NCBI GenBank assembly: GCA_009731375.1
Contig: BJOX01000149.1
Span: 573,858 to 637,857 of the forward strand
Length of the DNA stretch: 64,000 nt
Direction: 5' to 3'
DNA from: Paulinella micropora
Lineage: Eukaryota > Cercozoa > Imbricatea > Euglyphida
In this document: in pieces, positions 1-39,975 of the stretch
Position numbering within the stretch: position 1 is the first letter of the stretch
Layout: each line of letters opens with the position of its first letter
Position numbers and translations under genes: made by a program
The notes under the pieces: model-generated
Seen by the model: only the letters and a program-made list of their open reading frames with translations
What the model was told of the DNA's origin: nothing
The model's database searches: none

Positions 1-118
1 CTATCTATTTATCTATCTTCCTTTATTTCTTTCTTTCTACCTACCTACCTACCTACCTACCTATCAAACTATCTATGACCCCACCGCCGTGTATGCCAAC
101 GTCTCCAAGAAAGATAGG

Positions 119-178
<60 letters not shown>

Positions 179-258
179 TGTACCTACCTACCTACCTTCC
201 TACCTATCAATCTATCAATGACACCACCGCCTCGTATGCCAACGTCTCCTCGGATAGG

Positions 259-313
<55 letters not shown>

Positions 314-405
314 GTCTTTCTTTCTACCTACCTACCTACCTTCCTACCTATCAATCTATCAATGACACCACCGCCTCGTATGCCAACGTCTCCTCGAAAG
401 ATAGG

Positions 406-445
<40 letters not shown>

Positions 446-722
446 CCTTTCTTTCTTTCTTTCTACCTACCTACCTACCTACCTACTACCTACCAACCTA
501 CCTACCTACCTATCAATCTATCTGATCCCACCGCCGCATATGCCAACGTCTCCTCGAAAGATGGGTCTCTCTATCTATCTATCTATATATCTAATCTATC
601 TATCTTCCTTTCTTTCTTTCTTTCTACCTACCTACCTACCTACCTACCTACCTACCTACCTACCTATCAATCTATCTGACATCAACGCCGCGTATGCAAA
701 CGTCTCCTCGGAAAGATGGGTG

Positions 723-763
<41 letters not shown>

Positions 764-839
764 CTATCTATCTACCTATCTATCTATCTATCTATCTATC
801 TATCTGTCTATCTATCTGTCTATCTATCTACCTGTCTGC

Positions 840-870
<31 letters not shown>

Positions 871-1023
871 TCTATCTCTATCTATTTATCTATCTATCTA
901 CCTATCTATCTACCTACTTACCTACCTATCTATCTACCTATCTATCTATCTATCTATCTATCTCCATCTATATATCTTCCTTTCTTTCTTTCTACCTACC
1001 TACCTACCTACCTATCTATCTAC

Positions 1024-1056
<33 letters not shown>

Positions 1057-1130
1057 CATATATATTTCTTTCTTTCTATCTTTCTACCTACCTCAAAATC
1101 TATCTATCTCGATATATTTTGCGATATATC
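1..1130. repeat. TATC/ACCT microsatellite block with five degenerate exon-edge copies
   Basis: The block alternates long (TATC)n, (TTTC)n and (ACCT)n runs with five short unique segments starting near 76, 216, 360, 523 and 675. Each segment reads close to 'ccgcctcgtatgccaacg' followed by 'tctcctcg'. In one frame they encode a peptide like PRMPTSPRI, the same peptide as the intact exon at 2,289-2,361, so they look like decayed copies of the start of that exon. The long Tyr/Leu/Ser-only reading frames here are microsatellite translations and not genes. Confidence 0.8.
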
Positions 1131-1440
1131 GCTCCTGTGCAGACAAAAATTGGACTAATCTTCCTTAGTCCGTATCGGTGACTGCATTCCGTCATAGCCG
1201 TCCAGTGTTGCATAGCCCGGGCTAGGTCCCTTCGGGGGTTTAGGCCTTATACAATGTCATCATTGTAGCTTGCGCAAGCTTACGGTGCTCAAACGACTTG
1301 GACTAACGGCTTCCTTTTCTTTCTCCTCTTCTTTATCCTCAAGACCCCACTCTGCATTCTCAGATTGCCTTTTTCTTCAACGACCTACCTCCTCTTCTTT
1401 TTCCAGAACACAGTCTACCGGTGATTCCCATCCCGGACAC
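1131..1440. other. Unique interval between microsatellite blocks
   Basis: About 300 bases of non-repetitive sequence. It contains a perfect 14-base palindrome, agcttgcgcaagct, near 1,270-1,283. An open frame of 65 codons (1,270-1,467) has no recognisable domain. I see no supported exon; it may be intron or 5' flanking DNA of the gene that follows. Confidence 0.4.
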
Positions 1441-1523
1441 ATGCACAGTACACAAATTGCTGTCTGATGTGAAACTGTGAGCCTTTGCAAGGACTATATC
1501 CTTTTGCGATATCTCATCTATCG

Positions 1524-1576
<53 letters not shown>

Positions 1577-1672
1577 CTATCTATATATCTATCTATCTAT
1601 CTATCCATCTATCTATCTATCTATTTATCTACCTATCTACCTATCTATCTATCTACGTACCTACCTACCTAC

Positions 1673-1703
<31 letters not shown>

Positions 1704-1744
1704 CCTACCTACCTACCTACCTACCTACCTACCTACGTACCTAC

Positions 1745-1779
<35 letters not shown>

Positions 1780-1948
1780 CCTACCTACCTACCTACCTAC
1801 CTACCTACCTACTACCTACCTCCTACCTACCTACCTACCTACCTACCCACCTACCTACACATGCACAGTATACAAATTGCTGTCTGATGTGAAACTGTGA
1901 GCCTTTGCAAGGACTATATCCTTTTGCGATATCTCATCTATCTATCTA
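1441..1948. repeat. Direct repeat of about 87 bp, copies 420 bp apart
   Basis: Copy 1 starts at 1,441 and copy 2 at 1,861; both begin atgcacagta and continue through 'gctgtctgatgtgaaactg' to a gatatctcatctatc junction, with one or two differences. The intervening 330 bases are (TATC)n and (ACCT)n arrays. This is a segmental duplication of unique DNA plus microsatellite. Confidence 0.85.
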
Positions 1949-2061
1949 TCTATCTATCTATCTATATATCTATCTATCTATCTATCTATCCATCTATCTA
2001 TCTATGTATTTATCTACCTATCTACCTATCTATCTATCTACCTACCTACCTACCTACCTAC

Positions 2062-2092
<31 letters not shown>

Positions 2093-2288
2093 CCTACCTA
2101 CCTACCTACCTACCTACCTACCTATCTATCTATCTATCCATCTATCTATCTATCTATCTACCTCCTACCTACCTACCTACCTACTACCTACCTCCTACCT
2201 ACCTACCTACCTACCTACCCACCTACCCACCTACCTACCTACTTACCTACCTTTCTACAAATCTACCTACCTATCTACCTATTTCTAG

Positions 2289-29452
<27,164 letters not shown>

Positions 29453-31390
29453 TTAAAGCACCTCGCTTCACCGCCGTGCTGACGTCCAATTTTTGGCAAA
29501 AACCTGGTATTGTTGCTTATTCGAAAGCTCTTGATGAGAGCTGTCAAAACGAAAGTTGTAGACAGTTAATACGGAAGTTGTATATGTCGATTTAGTCGAG
29601 AGTACCTACCACCTATATTACTGGGCACATTTAAGGAAGCAACCGTGGTTCCCGGCTGGCATTTCACGAAATGTGGCATCACTATTTGCGGTTATCATAT
29701 TCATTCGGCCGGGACACCCCAACTCACTAAGCGGCATTTGCTTGTTGATCTACAAGCCCGCTAATTACGTTGGTATTCAGCGGAACTCGACAATATTTAC
29801 GAAAAACTGTCAAAAAAAACTGGCATGAACGTTCGTATAAATGCTGCAGCGGACGGAGTAGGCAGAAATAATTTCAAGCAAAATATACGCAAACAACGCT
29901 TCCTTGGGAGCGTTTCGGTAGAATACTATCACATGATCGAGTTATACAATTGCATCAATAGACAGAGTATGCAGAAAAAACATATGCACGTGCGCCATTC
30001 GCCCTCACTCGCTCTGATTTTTTCAGTATGCACAGCTTGCGTCGAATGACATCCTGTTACATGCCCAAAACTCAGAACTTCACAATAGATAATAACCAAA
30101 ACTTTTCGCAAAAGCTATTCGATTCTCGCTCTTCTTGAGATCTCTTCGAAGATCCAAAAGTTTTGGTGCCGGGTGGCGCAAAAATAAGAGATTTTAGGTT
30201 TTCTGCCACCCCCCTCCCTGCCTGGTACACCGCTCACCCCCTTAAGCATGCGGTTGTCGACCGGCCGGCCCTAAAAAAAGATAAATAAATTCTTCCGTAT
30301 GTTGCGTCTGATTTTTTTGTTTTTGCATTTTTGACTCTGCCTCCAATTGCATGCCACACCAAATTTTGTGGGTATATTCGCGGCTAAATTCACTTTTGTC
30401 TGTCCAAATGCCAATTGAAACTTGGTGAGTCTTCATCTTGAATAGCATTGATATAGCTGAAAAAAAGTGCCATAATATGTATATATTTCCGGATTTTTTT
30501 TTAATTTCAGGCAAATCAGCCATAGTGTTGCCACAAACCCCAGCGCACCCTTAACTGGGGGGGAAAAAAAAGCAAACGTTGATCTCAGCCTCCTTGCTGG
30601 ATAGTAGTAAGGAAAAGCAGACGATATTGATATTACTATGAATATTCAAATGGCAAGACGATTCAACTTTCAACTTTAATGATTATTCTTGACTAATATC
30701 AATAATATTACTGCTGACACTTACCTTTGATCTGAGCGTTCTTCACCAATAGAAGTGATATGACACTGCTGAAGCCATCCTTTATGTCATCGTTCTCCAC
30801 CAATAGAAGTGATATGACAGTGCTGAAGCCATCGTCTGAAAGCTCAGGACAAGCTGTTAAGAAAGAAAATACTGTGTTTAGCGCTTAGTTTTGAGGTGAT
30901 TCGGTCACACAAAATGGTATTTTTTGCAGGACAGAAAATACAATAAGTGGTTGCAAATTGCCTGATATCATCTGATATGGTAACGGTTTTAACCTTCTTG
31001 GACCGCCACGGTGAAATACTTTCCAACTGTGTGCTCTGCATTTCTGTATCTCAAATATCGATTGAGAACAATGAGGTGAGAGTCAAAGGTGGGCTGTTTG
31101 CCACCTGATATTACTAAGTAATACAGCAATGATGAGCATGTTATTTGAAAGCGCTTGCCCTGAGCTTTCCAGCGATAGAATCACCACTGTCACATCAGGT
31201 CTTGCTGCATTTCTATGGTAGTAGTATTAATATTTCGTGTTAAAAACTTCATGCAAATCTCTTCTGAATCAGTACCACTACAATACTGTAAATTATAGTT
31301 GAAAGACTTCGACTTTTCTTTTATTCATACGTTTTCCACTTCGAGTGATACAATAAGTATTCTTTTATGTGCAACTGCGTCCGGTCTCTG
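29453..31390. other. Intergenic interval, no supported gene
   Basis: Unique sequence. Notable items are 'gaaagctcttgatgagagct' at 29522-29541, which resembles the hairpin at 19067, and a pair of 40-base direct repeats at about 30740-30780 and 30792-30832 (accaatagaagtgatatgac). Short open frames, the longest 93 codons, show no domains. GC content falls from about 30,300 onward towards the viral block. Confidence 0.5.
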
Positions 31391-31447
31391 CATGACTTTA
31401 AACTATGACTGCTTTTAATATATATAATATTTATTATATATATATAT

Positions 31448-31838
31448 ATATTTATGTATATAGACTTGTCCATTCGTGTATTAAATACAAGCACAGAAAA
31501 CACATAAAACACACACAGGAAGACAGGAAACATACACAGGAAGCACAAAACATACCTATGTTTACAAAAATACGACAAACTAAGCGCACTAAGAGAGATT
31601 TAGACCAAATAACGACTAAACCTATTTTTATTTCATAAAAATATATATAAACGAAGTTTATATGGTTTAGTCGTTATTTTGTCTAAATCTCTCTTAGTGT
31701 GCTTAGTTTGTCGTATTTTTGTAAAACATAGGTATGTTTTGTGCTTCTTGTATGTGTTTCCTGTCTTCCTGTGTGTGTTTTATGTGTTTTCTGTGCTTGT
31801 ATTTAATACACGAATGGACAAGTCTATATACATAAATG
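31448..31838. mobile_element. 390 bp foldback (long inverted repeat)
   Basis: The left arm (31448 to about 31635) beginning tatgtatatagacttgtcc is repeated as reverse complement in the right arm (about 31650-31838), with a short AT-rich loop. The arms are nearly identical, including 'gtccattcgtgtattaaata'. The arms are long relative to the loop, as in foldback or MITE elements. It sits at the left edge of the AT-rich viral block, so it may also be unrelated to a mobile element and mark that boundary. Confidence 0.75.
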
Positions 31839-32394
31839 ATCATTAAAAACAAATGGGGGGAACATACACGAAACATACAAATGAAAAATAAATTTGCTTT
31901 TTGCTTTTCTCCTTGGACAATCGGCAAAAGAAATCCTTTTTGATAAAAATTAGTGTATCCGCTACAGGGCTAACGATATTATTTTGCTATGTGAGCAAAT
32001 ATAAAAGCAGGCGAGACGGAAATGTCTTTGTTGGATTGTGTCCGACCTGTCCGGGTGGTGGCCAACCCTATTTTTACAAGGTCAGCCACTTTTTAGTTAT
32101 TAAATTTCATTATTTCTTATAATATTATTATTATTCCTATTATCTATTTTTTAATGTGTCCAACCTGTCCGACCTTTATTTAAAAAAAGTAAAATTTTTC
32201 CCTCTCCTCTTTTTTTTAAAGGACACCTCAAAAAATTTCTAAAAAAGAAGGTCGGCCTCGGACACTCGGACATCGATTAATACTAACAAAAATATTTCGT
32301 TTTAGATTGCTACAATTAACAATGGCTGTCCAAGTGGTTTTTAACAACATTTGGGGAGTTTATCGGGGTTAATAAGATTTACTAAATAAAAGTT

Positions 32395-32987
32395 ATGATA
32401 AAGTTATATTACAGAGTAATGTCAGAGGAAGCTAAACACGAGAAGTGCGGTAAGTGTAAGTGTTGGCGATTGCCAGTTCAGTTTTTGAATAATAAAGGAC
32501 GACGACTTAAAACATGTGATAAACGTAGGGAGCAACATAGAAAAACTGCGGGAAAAAACAAATGTAAACATAATAGAAAAAGAAGTAGATGTAAAGATTG
32601 TGGTGGTAATGCAATATGCGAGCACAATAGAAGAAGAGAAAGATGTAAAGAATGCGGTGGTTGTTGTTCGCACGAGATTACAAAGAATTACATTATAAAA
32701 AATGTAAAAACGGGAACGAAATGGTGCTGGGCTCTGAATGTATCAAGCGATTTAAGAACGATAAAATGAACGAAGACCTATCATTGCTTATTCGCACTCT
32801 TGACAATCCAAACATTAAATTCTGTTGTTATTGTAATAGCAATAGGGCAATACCAAAAAATATTGTGAAAAAGCATCCGAACAGAGACAGGTATTATCAG
32901 AAGACGTGCCTCATAAAGAAATTAAAGTATTGCGAACTTTGTGGGCAATTAAAAGGATTTATTAAATGCGGGTGCTTGAATAAGTAA
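32395..32987 (+). pseudogene. Cys-rich zinc-binding viral protein, frameshifted
   Basis: The first part (32395 to about 32680) has repeated CxHNRxRxRCKxCGG motifs: KCKHNRKRSRCKDCGG and then CEHNRRRERCKECGG, preceded by CGKCKCWRLP. Such repeats occur in proteins of algal large DNA viruses and their satellites. The frame then moves; the continuation to 32987 has LGSECIKRF, CCYC, and a C-terminal CELCGQ...CGC set, suggesting further zinc sites. A single frame change near 32,680 separates the two halves. Role unknown; nucleic-acid binding is likely from the zinc ribbons. Confidence 0.55.
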
Positions 32988-33057
32988 AAAAAAGAAATTA
33001 TTTTTTTTGTATAACGATGTATAAAAAATTATAATTACCTATTAAGGATAGAGATAT

Positions 33058-35333
33058 ATGGATATATATAAAATAATTAATTCATTTTTATTGAAAAAAT
33101 CCGAGCGACTATGTAACATGACAGCACCGACACTGACCAATGAGCAATTGTATTGGAAACAAGAAGAAGCACTGAGAGATAAACCGCAAGATGTGGTCCT
33201 TATTAAGTGGGAAACAAACAATTCACCACTGTGCCATACCAAGAGGATTTCGTGGAATTGATTGAAAAAACGCCCGATGAACAAAAGCAATACTATGAAG
33301 TATTAATGGTAAACAAATCCCAGCGAATGTTTGCCGATATTGATGGCGATGAATTATCAATCTCACGCGAAAAAATGTATGAGCGGTGGAACACACTTAT
33401 AAAAATGTGTTTGCTAATGTTCGTTTGAAGTATAATCCAAAAAAAAGCAAAATACTTGGATGCGAGTAAGAATGGTAAAATGTCGTGCCATTTTTCTTAC
33501 GATAATGGATTGGTGTTTGAAAACTGCGAAACACAAAAAGAGTTTTGGAAATATGTAGAAGCGGTAATTGAAAAGGATTATCCCGACCTCTGTTTCACAT
33601 TTGAACGGGCCGACAACAATATTGAGTTGCGAACCATACTTGATATTTCTGTGAATAACAAAAACAGGGCTTTTCGCACTATCTACTCTCATAAAGATGG
33701 TAGTGATCGTGTTTTGCTTCCGTATACCTACACACCAAAAAAAACACCTTGAAACTGCTACAAGATGTAGAAATAGACGATTATTTGATTATGCTACCCG
33801 ATGACGATACATTTTACAATATTAGAATTCCCGAATATACAACTTTGAAACGATATCAACATATCACATTGGAAGAAATACACGAAATTATACTCAGCAA
33901 AATACCGGATGTGGAAATTGTTGAAAAAAAGCAGAGAATGTTTATTTTAAAAACCAAGGGGACGCGAACGTGTATCATAAACGAAGAATTGCTATGTAGT
34001 ATAGAGAAGAGACGGGTTGTATTTCTACTGCCACGATAGTAATTGCGAAGGCAAAACTATAAAAATTCACGAACTATCGCCCCCTATCGTCCATAATATC
34101 AACAGGATCAATGATTTGCGACGGCTTGCCGACGAATGTAATAATTTGGAAAAATTCACAGAGTTGATAGATACTGCTTTGGCTTGGATGAATAAATCAT
34201 ACTCTTTTGCTAACTTAGCAAAGCCAACTATAATTGAAGAATATGTTGATTCCAAAGGTAAGCAGGTATTCCGCTACAAGACGGAATCAGCGATGGAATC
34301 ACTCTTCAAAAACAAATAATAAAAACTAATTTATCAAAGGAGGACTGGATAGCACTAGGCGAAAACCCCGCCACATTGAATGTCATTGATTTGTATAAAA
34401 TGTGGAATACACACCCGAAAAGGCGAGAAGTGAATGACGTAATTTTTGATCCTAAAGCATACTTTGATAACGAAAAACAAGGATTTTATAACTTGTTCAA
34501 GGGTTTTGAAATTCCAGCGGACACATTAGAAGACGTGAAATCATTCACGGCAGAAGAAGAAAAAAATGAAGCATTCTTTCAACATATCTTAAACAGATGG
34601 TGCGGGGGAAGGCAGGACATATATAAGAAGGTGCTTGATATGTTTGCGAGCATTTACCAAAAGCCGTGGCAAAAACTACATTTATCATTGGTTTTGACAA
34701 GCACTGAACAAACAGGAAAGGGGATTATTCTTGAAATATTCAAAGACATAGTAGGTGCCGATTATTATTTCCAGCCGTCCGATGTTAAAGAAATATTAGG
34801 CGATTTCAATGCGCAACTTGCAAAAGCAATTGTAGTATTTATGGACGAAATGGTCTGGGCGACAAGGAACGAGCAGGGACAATTAAGAAACTTGTATCAG
34901 AACACACACTCACCCTTAAACAAAAATATTTACCAAATCTAACATTAGAAAATATGTTTTTATTCTTGGTCCTTGCTTCAAATGAAGAATGGGCGCTGGA
35001 ACTACAGAGCAACGATGGCTAGTCCTTGAAGTTTCTGATGAACTGGCACTTATGCAACAAGACAAAAAGAGAAAAGTGATTACAGATATTAGATCTATTG
35101 ACAGGCAACGACTGGCGAAGTTTCTTCTTGAAAGAGACCTAAGTGATTTTAACGACCGCGAAACAATCATTACAAAGGGACTGCGAGAACAAAAAGTAAA
35201 ATCTCTTTCAAAATTAAGAAAATGGTGGTTGGATCGCTTGAACTTAGGATATATTACGGATGAAATGCCAGAAATTCATTTTGGTAAAGAGGTATCAAAG
35301 AAAGCATTGTATGATGTGTATAAGCAAATGTAA
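33058..35333 (+). pseudogene. AEP-type primase plus SF3 helicase (replication protein), broken by frameshifts
   Basis: Six to seven overlapping frame segments read as one protein of about 750 residues. The N-terminal part has the archaeo-eukaryotic primase signatures: MFADIDGDE (33327), a SCHF motif (33484) and a later RTILDIS...FRTIYSHK region followed by RVLLP. A Cys/His pair (YCHDSNC, about 34024) suggests a small zinc site. The helicase part has a Walker-A-like TSTEQTGKG (about 34698), Walker B VVFMDEM (about 34838) and the W-rich region upstream typical of SF3/D5 helicases. The expected role is initiation and unwinding in viral genome replication. With this many shifts the copy cannot make the whole protein; sequencing error in A-runs could explain some. 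Confidence 0.65.
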
Positions 35334-36191
35334 ATGATCCGCACACTTCACGGGTCAGTTTCTGGACCAATCTAAAAAAACTGATGCCAGATGTGGTAGA
35401 AAATAAGAAAACAATGGAAGCGGGTATAAGAGTTAGATGCGTAGACAGTTTTATATCGCTATTTAAATGAGTCCATTTTTCTATTTGGCTCAGATAATCT
35501 TTTTTAGTTGACATGTTATATATAAGCATAACCAAAAAATCTGTTTTATATTATTTATTCATCGTCATTGTCGTCGTCAAAAGTCCATTCATTATCGCCG
35601 TAAATAACCTTCCTTTTTTTACATTTTTCTCAGGTTGGTAAACCAACATCGCTACAAACTGATATTGTCGCATTTTATGAAAAGTACCGACCCGAACAAA
35701 ACCAAGAAGGGACTGATAATGTTGAAGTTTTATTGCCTTCCGTTGATGCATTGAAGAATGTCGTTTTTAATGACGAACCAGAAACAATAGAAGAATATAG
35801 ATCTTTTAAGGAAGACGATTTGAAGGAAACTGGCATCACCGAAATCAAGGCTGATGTAGGAGAAGAATTGGCGAAAAAAGAATTACCCGTTTCAGAAGCG
35901 CCCGCACCAGTTAGGGAAAAGAAAACGCCAATTAAAGCAAAGCAAAATCCGCCCGAGAGCGGGTATAGTTGCTATGAAATAATAACGGCACACTTGAAAG
36001 TATCAAAAGATCCGTTTAATTTCTTGTATATGAAACAAGATGATCGCACCATAATGCAGGAAGACATGAAGAAATGGCACGAGAGTAGATGCGCACACAT
36101 ACCGCCAGACCAACGCCCTATTCTTAAATATGGTAAGTTAGATTATAGACATTTTCCCGCGATGTTCTATCTCAACATGAGGGCAAACTAA
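35334..36191 (+). CDS. Unassigned viral-block gene (C-terminal open part 35640-36191)
   Basis: An open frame runs from about 35640 to a stop at 36189-36191 without an obvious ATG at its start, so it is 5' truncated or follows a frameshift. The product is acidic then basic: KNVVFNDEPETIEEYRSF, an EKKTPIKAKQNPP linker, and a C-terminal part with YEIITAHLK and YRHFPAMFYLNMRA. I do not recognise a family. Between 35334 and 35640 no gene is supported. Codon use matches the neighbouring AT-rich genes. Confidence 0.4.
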
Positions 36192-36223
36192 CAATTAAAA
36201 AATATGTATGACAAGTTTCACGT

Positions 36224-36857
36224 GTAAGCGGCAAATAAAGAAATGTCTCTCATAACATCAATTTTGAAATATGATGGGTTGAATGAAACAGGCTTGTCGG
36301 CATTCATTGATTTATAATAAACATTCAATGAAATGTTCGCGCCTTCTGCACAGGTTGTATAAATTCTATTAGTTAGATAAGTTTCAATATGACCCGTTCT
36401 TTTAACCGTCTGTCCGCTTATATCATTGCTTGGAGTCGTAATCTACCATGCTAAAAGAACTTGTGTTGTGGTTGTTTTTTGGACAACCCATTCACAACTG
36501 AACTCTTCATTACTAAAAGCAGGAAAATAATCATTTGCTTCTGTTTCTAAACTATAAGCATATGTGCCATCATCAAAATAGAATTGAAATTGAAAAGACC
36601 CATTCCCCACGGGATTTGCGGCCATTGTTAAACAACCAGAAAAAGAAACAATTATAGATTGACCAACTCCAAGATTAGAGATTGTTTTGCTTCCAACCCC
36701 AGATGTCAAGAGTTGTAAATGATGTGCCAGTCATGCTTGATCTAAGCACCATCGAGTTATACACATTTTGAATAACTCTCGTTAATGTTGGAGTAGCAGT
36801 AACAATAGTTTTAGTATCTATTGATTGCTGTTCTTGCGATCGGCCGAATATATTCAT
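36224..36857 (-). pseudogene. Small virion-like protein, divergent from the fibre gene, broken
   Basis: On the minus strand a frame begins MNIFGRSQEQQSIDTK at 36857, changes frame near 36690, passes an in-frame TAG near 36444 and continues to about 36224. The total would be about 205 residues, Ser/Thr/Asn-rich with alternating hydrophobic residues (FQFQFYFDDG, RIYTTCAEGANIS), which suggests beta structure. Its position back to back with the fibre gene suggests a virion component, possibly a penton or fibre partner; this is inference from context. Confidence 0.4.
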
Positions 36858-36942
36858 ATTTTTTTAATCTATATATTCTACGATATAAAAACAATTTGAA
36901 AAATTGTGTTATAACTCGTTTATAAAATAATTTTATTAAATT

Positions 36943-39897
36943 ATGAACCATTTAGGTAATCCGTGGACATATCATTTTTACAGATCTGTCATAGTGGACG
37001 AGGATTTAGAAATTGATGGCGTACTACATGGTGATCATATCGAAGCAAACTCAATACAAGCAAAAACGGACGACATAACAATATCCTCAAGAAATAACAA
37101 TTCTTCTTTGTTAGTATCTGATACTGGTTATGTGTCAATTAATAACGAATACGATCTGCCAATAGCGGATGGCAAAGCAAATCAAGTTTTAAAAACAGAT
37201 GGGTTGGGCAATACTTCATTCGCGACATTAACTTCAAGTTTTATAAGCGATTTTGAACTGGATAAATTAACGGATGTGGTCATAACGGCACCAATAGCTG
37301 CAAATAGTTATCTTACATACAACACAATAAACTGGGTGAATAAAACATTTCCGATAAATGTTGATGAATTCGGCAACATTAATATGGGAGATTATTTGAA
37401 TATAACAGGAGTAAATTTACTAAATACGATATTGGTTTCTTCAATCATAACCACTGCGACATTTGATTATGCTTTTGATACACGGCTCGCAACTAAATCA
37501 ACCACCAACTTAACAGAGGGGACAAACCTTTATTATACGAATGCGAGATTTGATACAAGATATTCAGCTAAATCAACCGCAGACTTAAAAAAAGCATCAA
37601 TTTATACTATACTGACGGGCGATTTGATACAAGATTTTTTAACAAAACAACCGCAGACTTAAAAGAGGGAAGTAATTCATATTATACGACAGCGAGGGCG
37701 AATACAGATTTTGATACAAGGCTAAGCACTAAATCAACTAATAACTTAAAAGAGGGAACTAATTTATATTATAGGACAGCGAGGGCGAATACAGATTTTG
37801 ATACAAGGCTAAGCACTAAATCAACTAATAACTTAGCAGAGGGAACTAATTTATACTATACGACAGCGAGAGCAAATACAGACTTTGATACAAGGCTAAG
37901 CACTAAATCAACTAATAACTTAGCAGAGGGAACAAATCTATATTACACCACCGCGAGGGCTAATACAGAATTTGATACAAGGCTAAGCACTAAATCAACT
38001 AATAACTTAAAAGAGGGAACTAATTTATATTACACCACCGCGAGAGAAAAATACAGACTTTGATACACGGCTAAGCACTAAATCAACTAATAACTTAGCA
38101 GAGGGGACAAATTTATATTATACGACAGCGAGAGCAAATACAGATTTTGATACAAGGCTAAGAACTAAATCAACTAATAACTTAGCAGAAGGCACTAATT
38201 TATATTACACCACAGCGAGGGCTAATACAGACTTTGACACACGGATAGCCACTAAATCAATAGATGCTTTGAGTGATGTAATAATAACAACACCCGCAAA
38301 CGGCCAATTACTAACATACAATGGAACAAACTGGGTGAATTCCACGGGGTCATTGGCTTTCCTTGCTTTAACGGGTGGGACGATGTCAGGCGATATTAAA
38401 CTGGGTGCTTCGACTTTTGTTATGTACTCGGGCCCGCAGACTATGACAACCAATTCTTCACCTTCTCCATTCGTCGCTTCTGCTTCTTCTGAATACGATG
38501 CAGCATATCTGGCTTTTAATGTCAACCAGAACGCAGATTATGGGTCTAGCAACTTTCACTACAACGATGCGACAGGAGTTTATCAAAGAGTTCCACCAAA
38601 CACAAATACATTTTCAGGAACACCATACACGGGCGAACATATAAAAATAGATTTGGGAGCCATATACAGGATAAAAAAATATTATGTTAGGTCTTCGTCT
38701 GCTAATTACATTGAAATGACACCGAGCATTTGGTATGTGGGAATAAGCACTGACAACATTACATACACCTTATGGGACAGCAGGAGTGGTGAGGCTTGGG
38801 CTTCACAGACAACTAAAACATATACACCTTCTTCAAATGCTTCTGCTAGATATATCATATTCGTCGCGAACAAGGCGGGAAGTGCGGAACTTCATTTAGA
38901 AATCAAGTCCGTATCGCCAGTCTGTATTTTGGTTATGAACATTTAATTATGACATAACATTGATTAGAAATATGACGAGCGATACATTAACAACAAGCGG
39001 AGCAATAACAGCAAGTGGATTGATAACTGCTAGTGCGGGATTAACAGGGACCACATTAACGGCCAGCGGATTGATGACAGCAAATGCGGGAGCTGATATC
39101 AAAAGCCAAAGCATAACAAACTTAGCCACACCATCAGCTTCAACAGACGGGGCTACAAAAGGCTATGTGGACACATTAGACGGGCAGAATGTGAAATTAA
39201 CAGGAACCCAAACAATAGCAGGTACAAAAGAATTTAGCGGAATATTAGCAACTTCATTAGGCATCCCGTGTATAGTAGGTAGGAATTCAAAAAGAACAGG
39301 TGCGACAGGTGGCTTAGAATTATATGGAACCAGTGGCAATATGAACGGACCGCACATTCAAGCATTTGTTCATAATTCCGTTTATCCTGTATTTCAACAA
39401 TTAAACTTTGCTCAAGACAATATTGCTTTAAGTTTTGATAGTTATTGGGATGGTTCAAACTAGAAATCAAGCGACCCTGGTTCAAACTTTCAAATATACA
39501 AATTAAGTGATAAACTCGCCTTAACTACAAATCGGGAGTAGCACTGGCAGGAAACATAGCATTTAGTGAGGCAGTGAACGTAAGCAATGCGGGGGTGATA
39601 ACAACAACAGGAGCAATAACAGCAAGTAGTTTAATAACCGCAAATGCTGGTATTAGTTCGGCTCAAACTATTACAATGACTAATTCAGGCTCGCAAATTT
39701 ACTTGTTGGACGGCACGACAGCCACATGTGGTATAAGGTGGTTTGACGATAACCACTGTGTATTTTGTAGGAGAAACACGAATGAAATGTTTATTAAAGA
39801 GTATGGCGACATACACTTTCAAACAACAGGCTCAACATGGCGAGCACAGATGAATTCAAATGGTCTTTATCCGCGAAATAGCAGAGCACACAAATAA
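36943..39897 (+). pseudogene. Repeat-rich fibre/tail-like protein with discoidin-like domain, frameshifted
   Basis: The frame begins ATG at 36943 with an N-terminal domain, then about nine tandem 87-base units (37470-38270) encoding ARANTDFDTRLSTKSTNN and LKEGTNLYYTT-type repeats, common in fibres of phages and giant viruses. After shifts near 37610 and 38046 the frame resumes (38269-38946) with a region like an F5/8 type C (discoidin) carbohydrate-binding domain: AYLAF, then GEHIKIDLGAIYRIKKYYV. The next segments (38960-39463 and 39574-39897) carry TASGLITASAGLTG-type repeats and TPSASTDGATKGYVDT, a motif of fibre shafts. An intact version would exceed 950 residues and bind host surface glycans; this copy is interrupted at least four times. 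Confidence 0.65.
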
Positions 39898-39975
39898 TAA
39901 TATTAATAACATATATTATAATATCTATAATTTACCAAAGCAAATTATAAGACCAGAAGGCTGGCTGATTTTTGT

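Noticed and set aside
89-1181. Long Tyr/Leu/Ser-only reading frames
   Set aside because: Translations of (TATC)n in open phases; no unique coding sequence. The same holds for Met/Tyr/Val/Cys, His/Thr/Tyr/Ile, poly-Ile/Asn and Arg/Glu frames elsewhere in the window.
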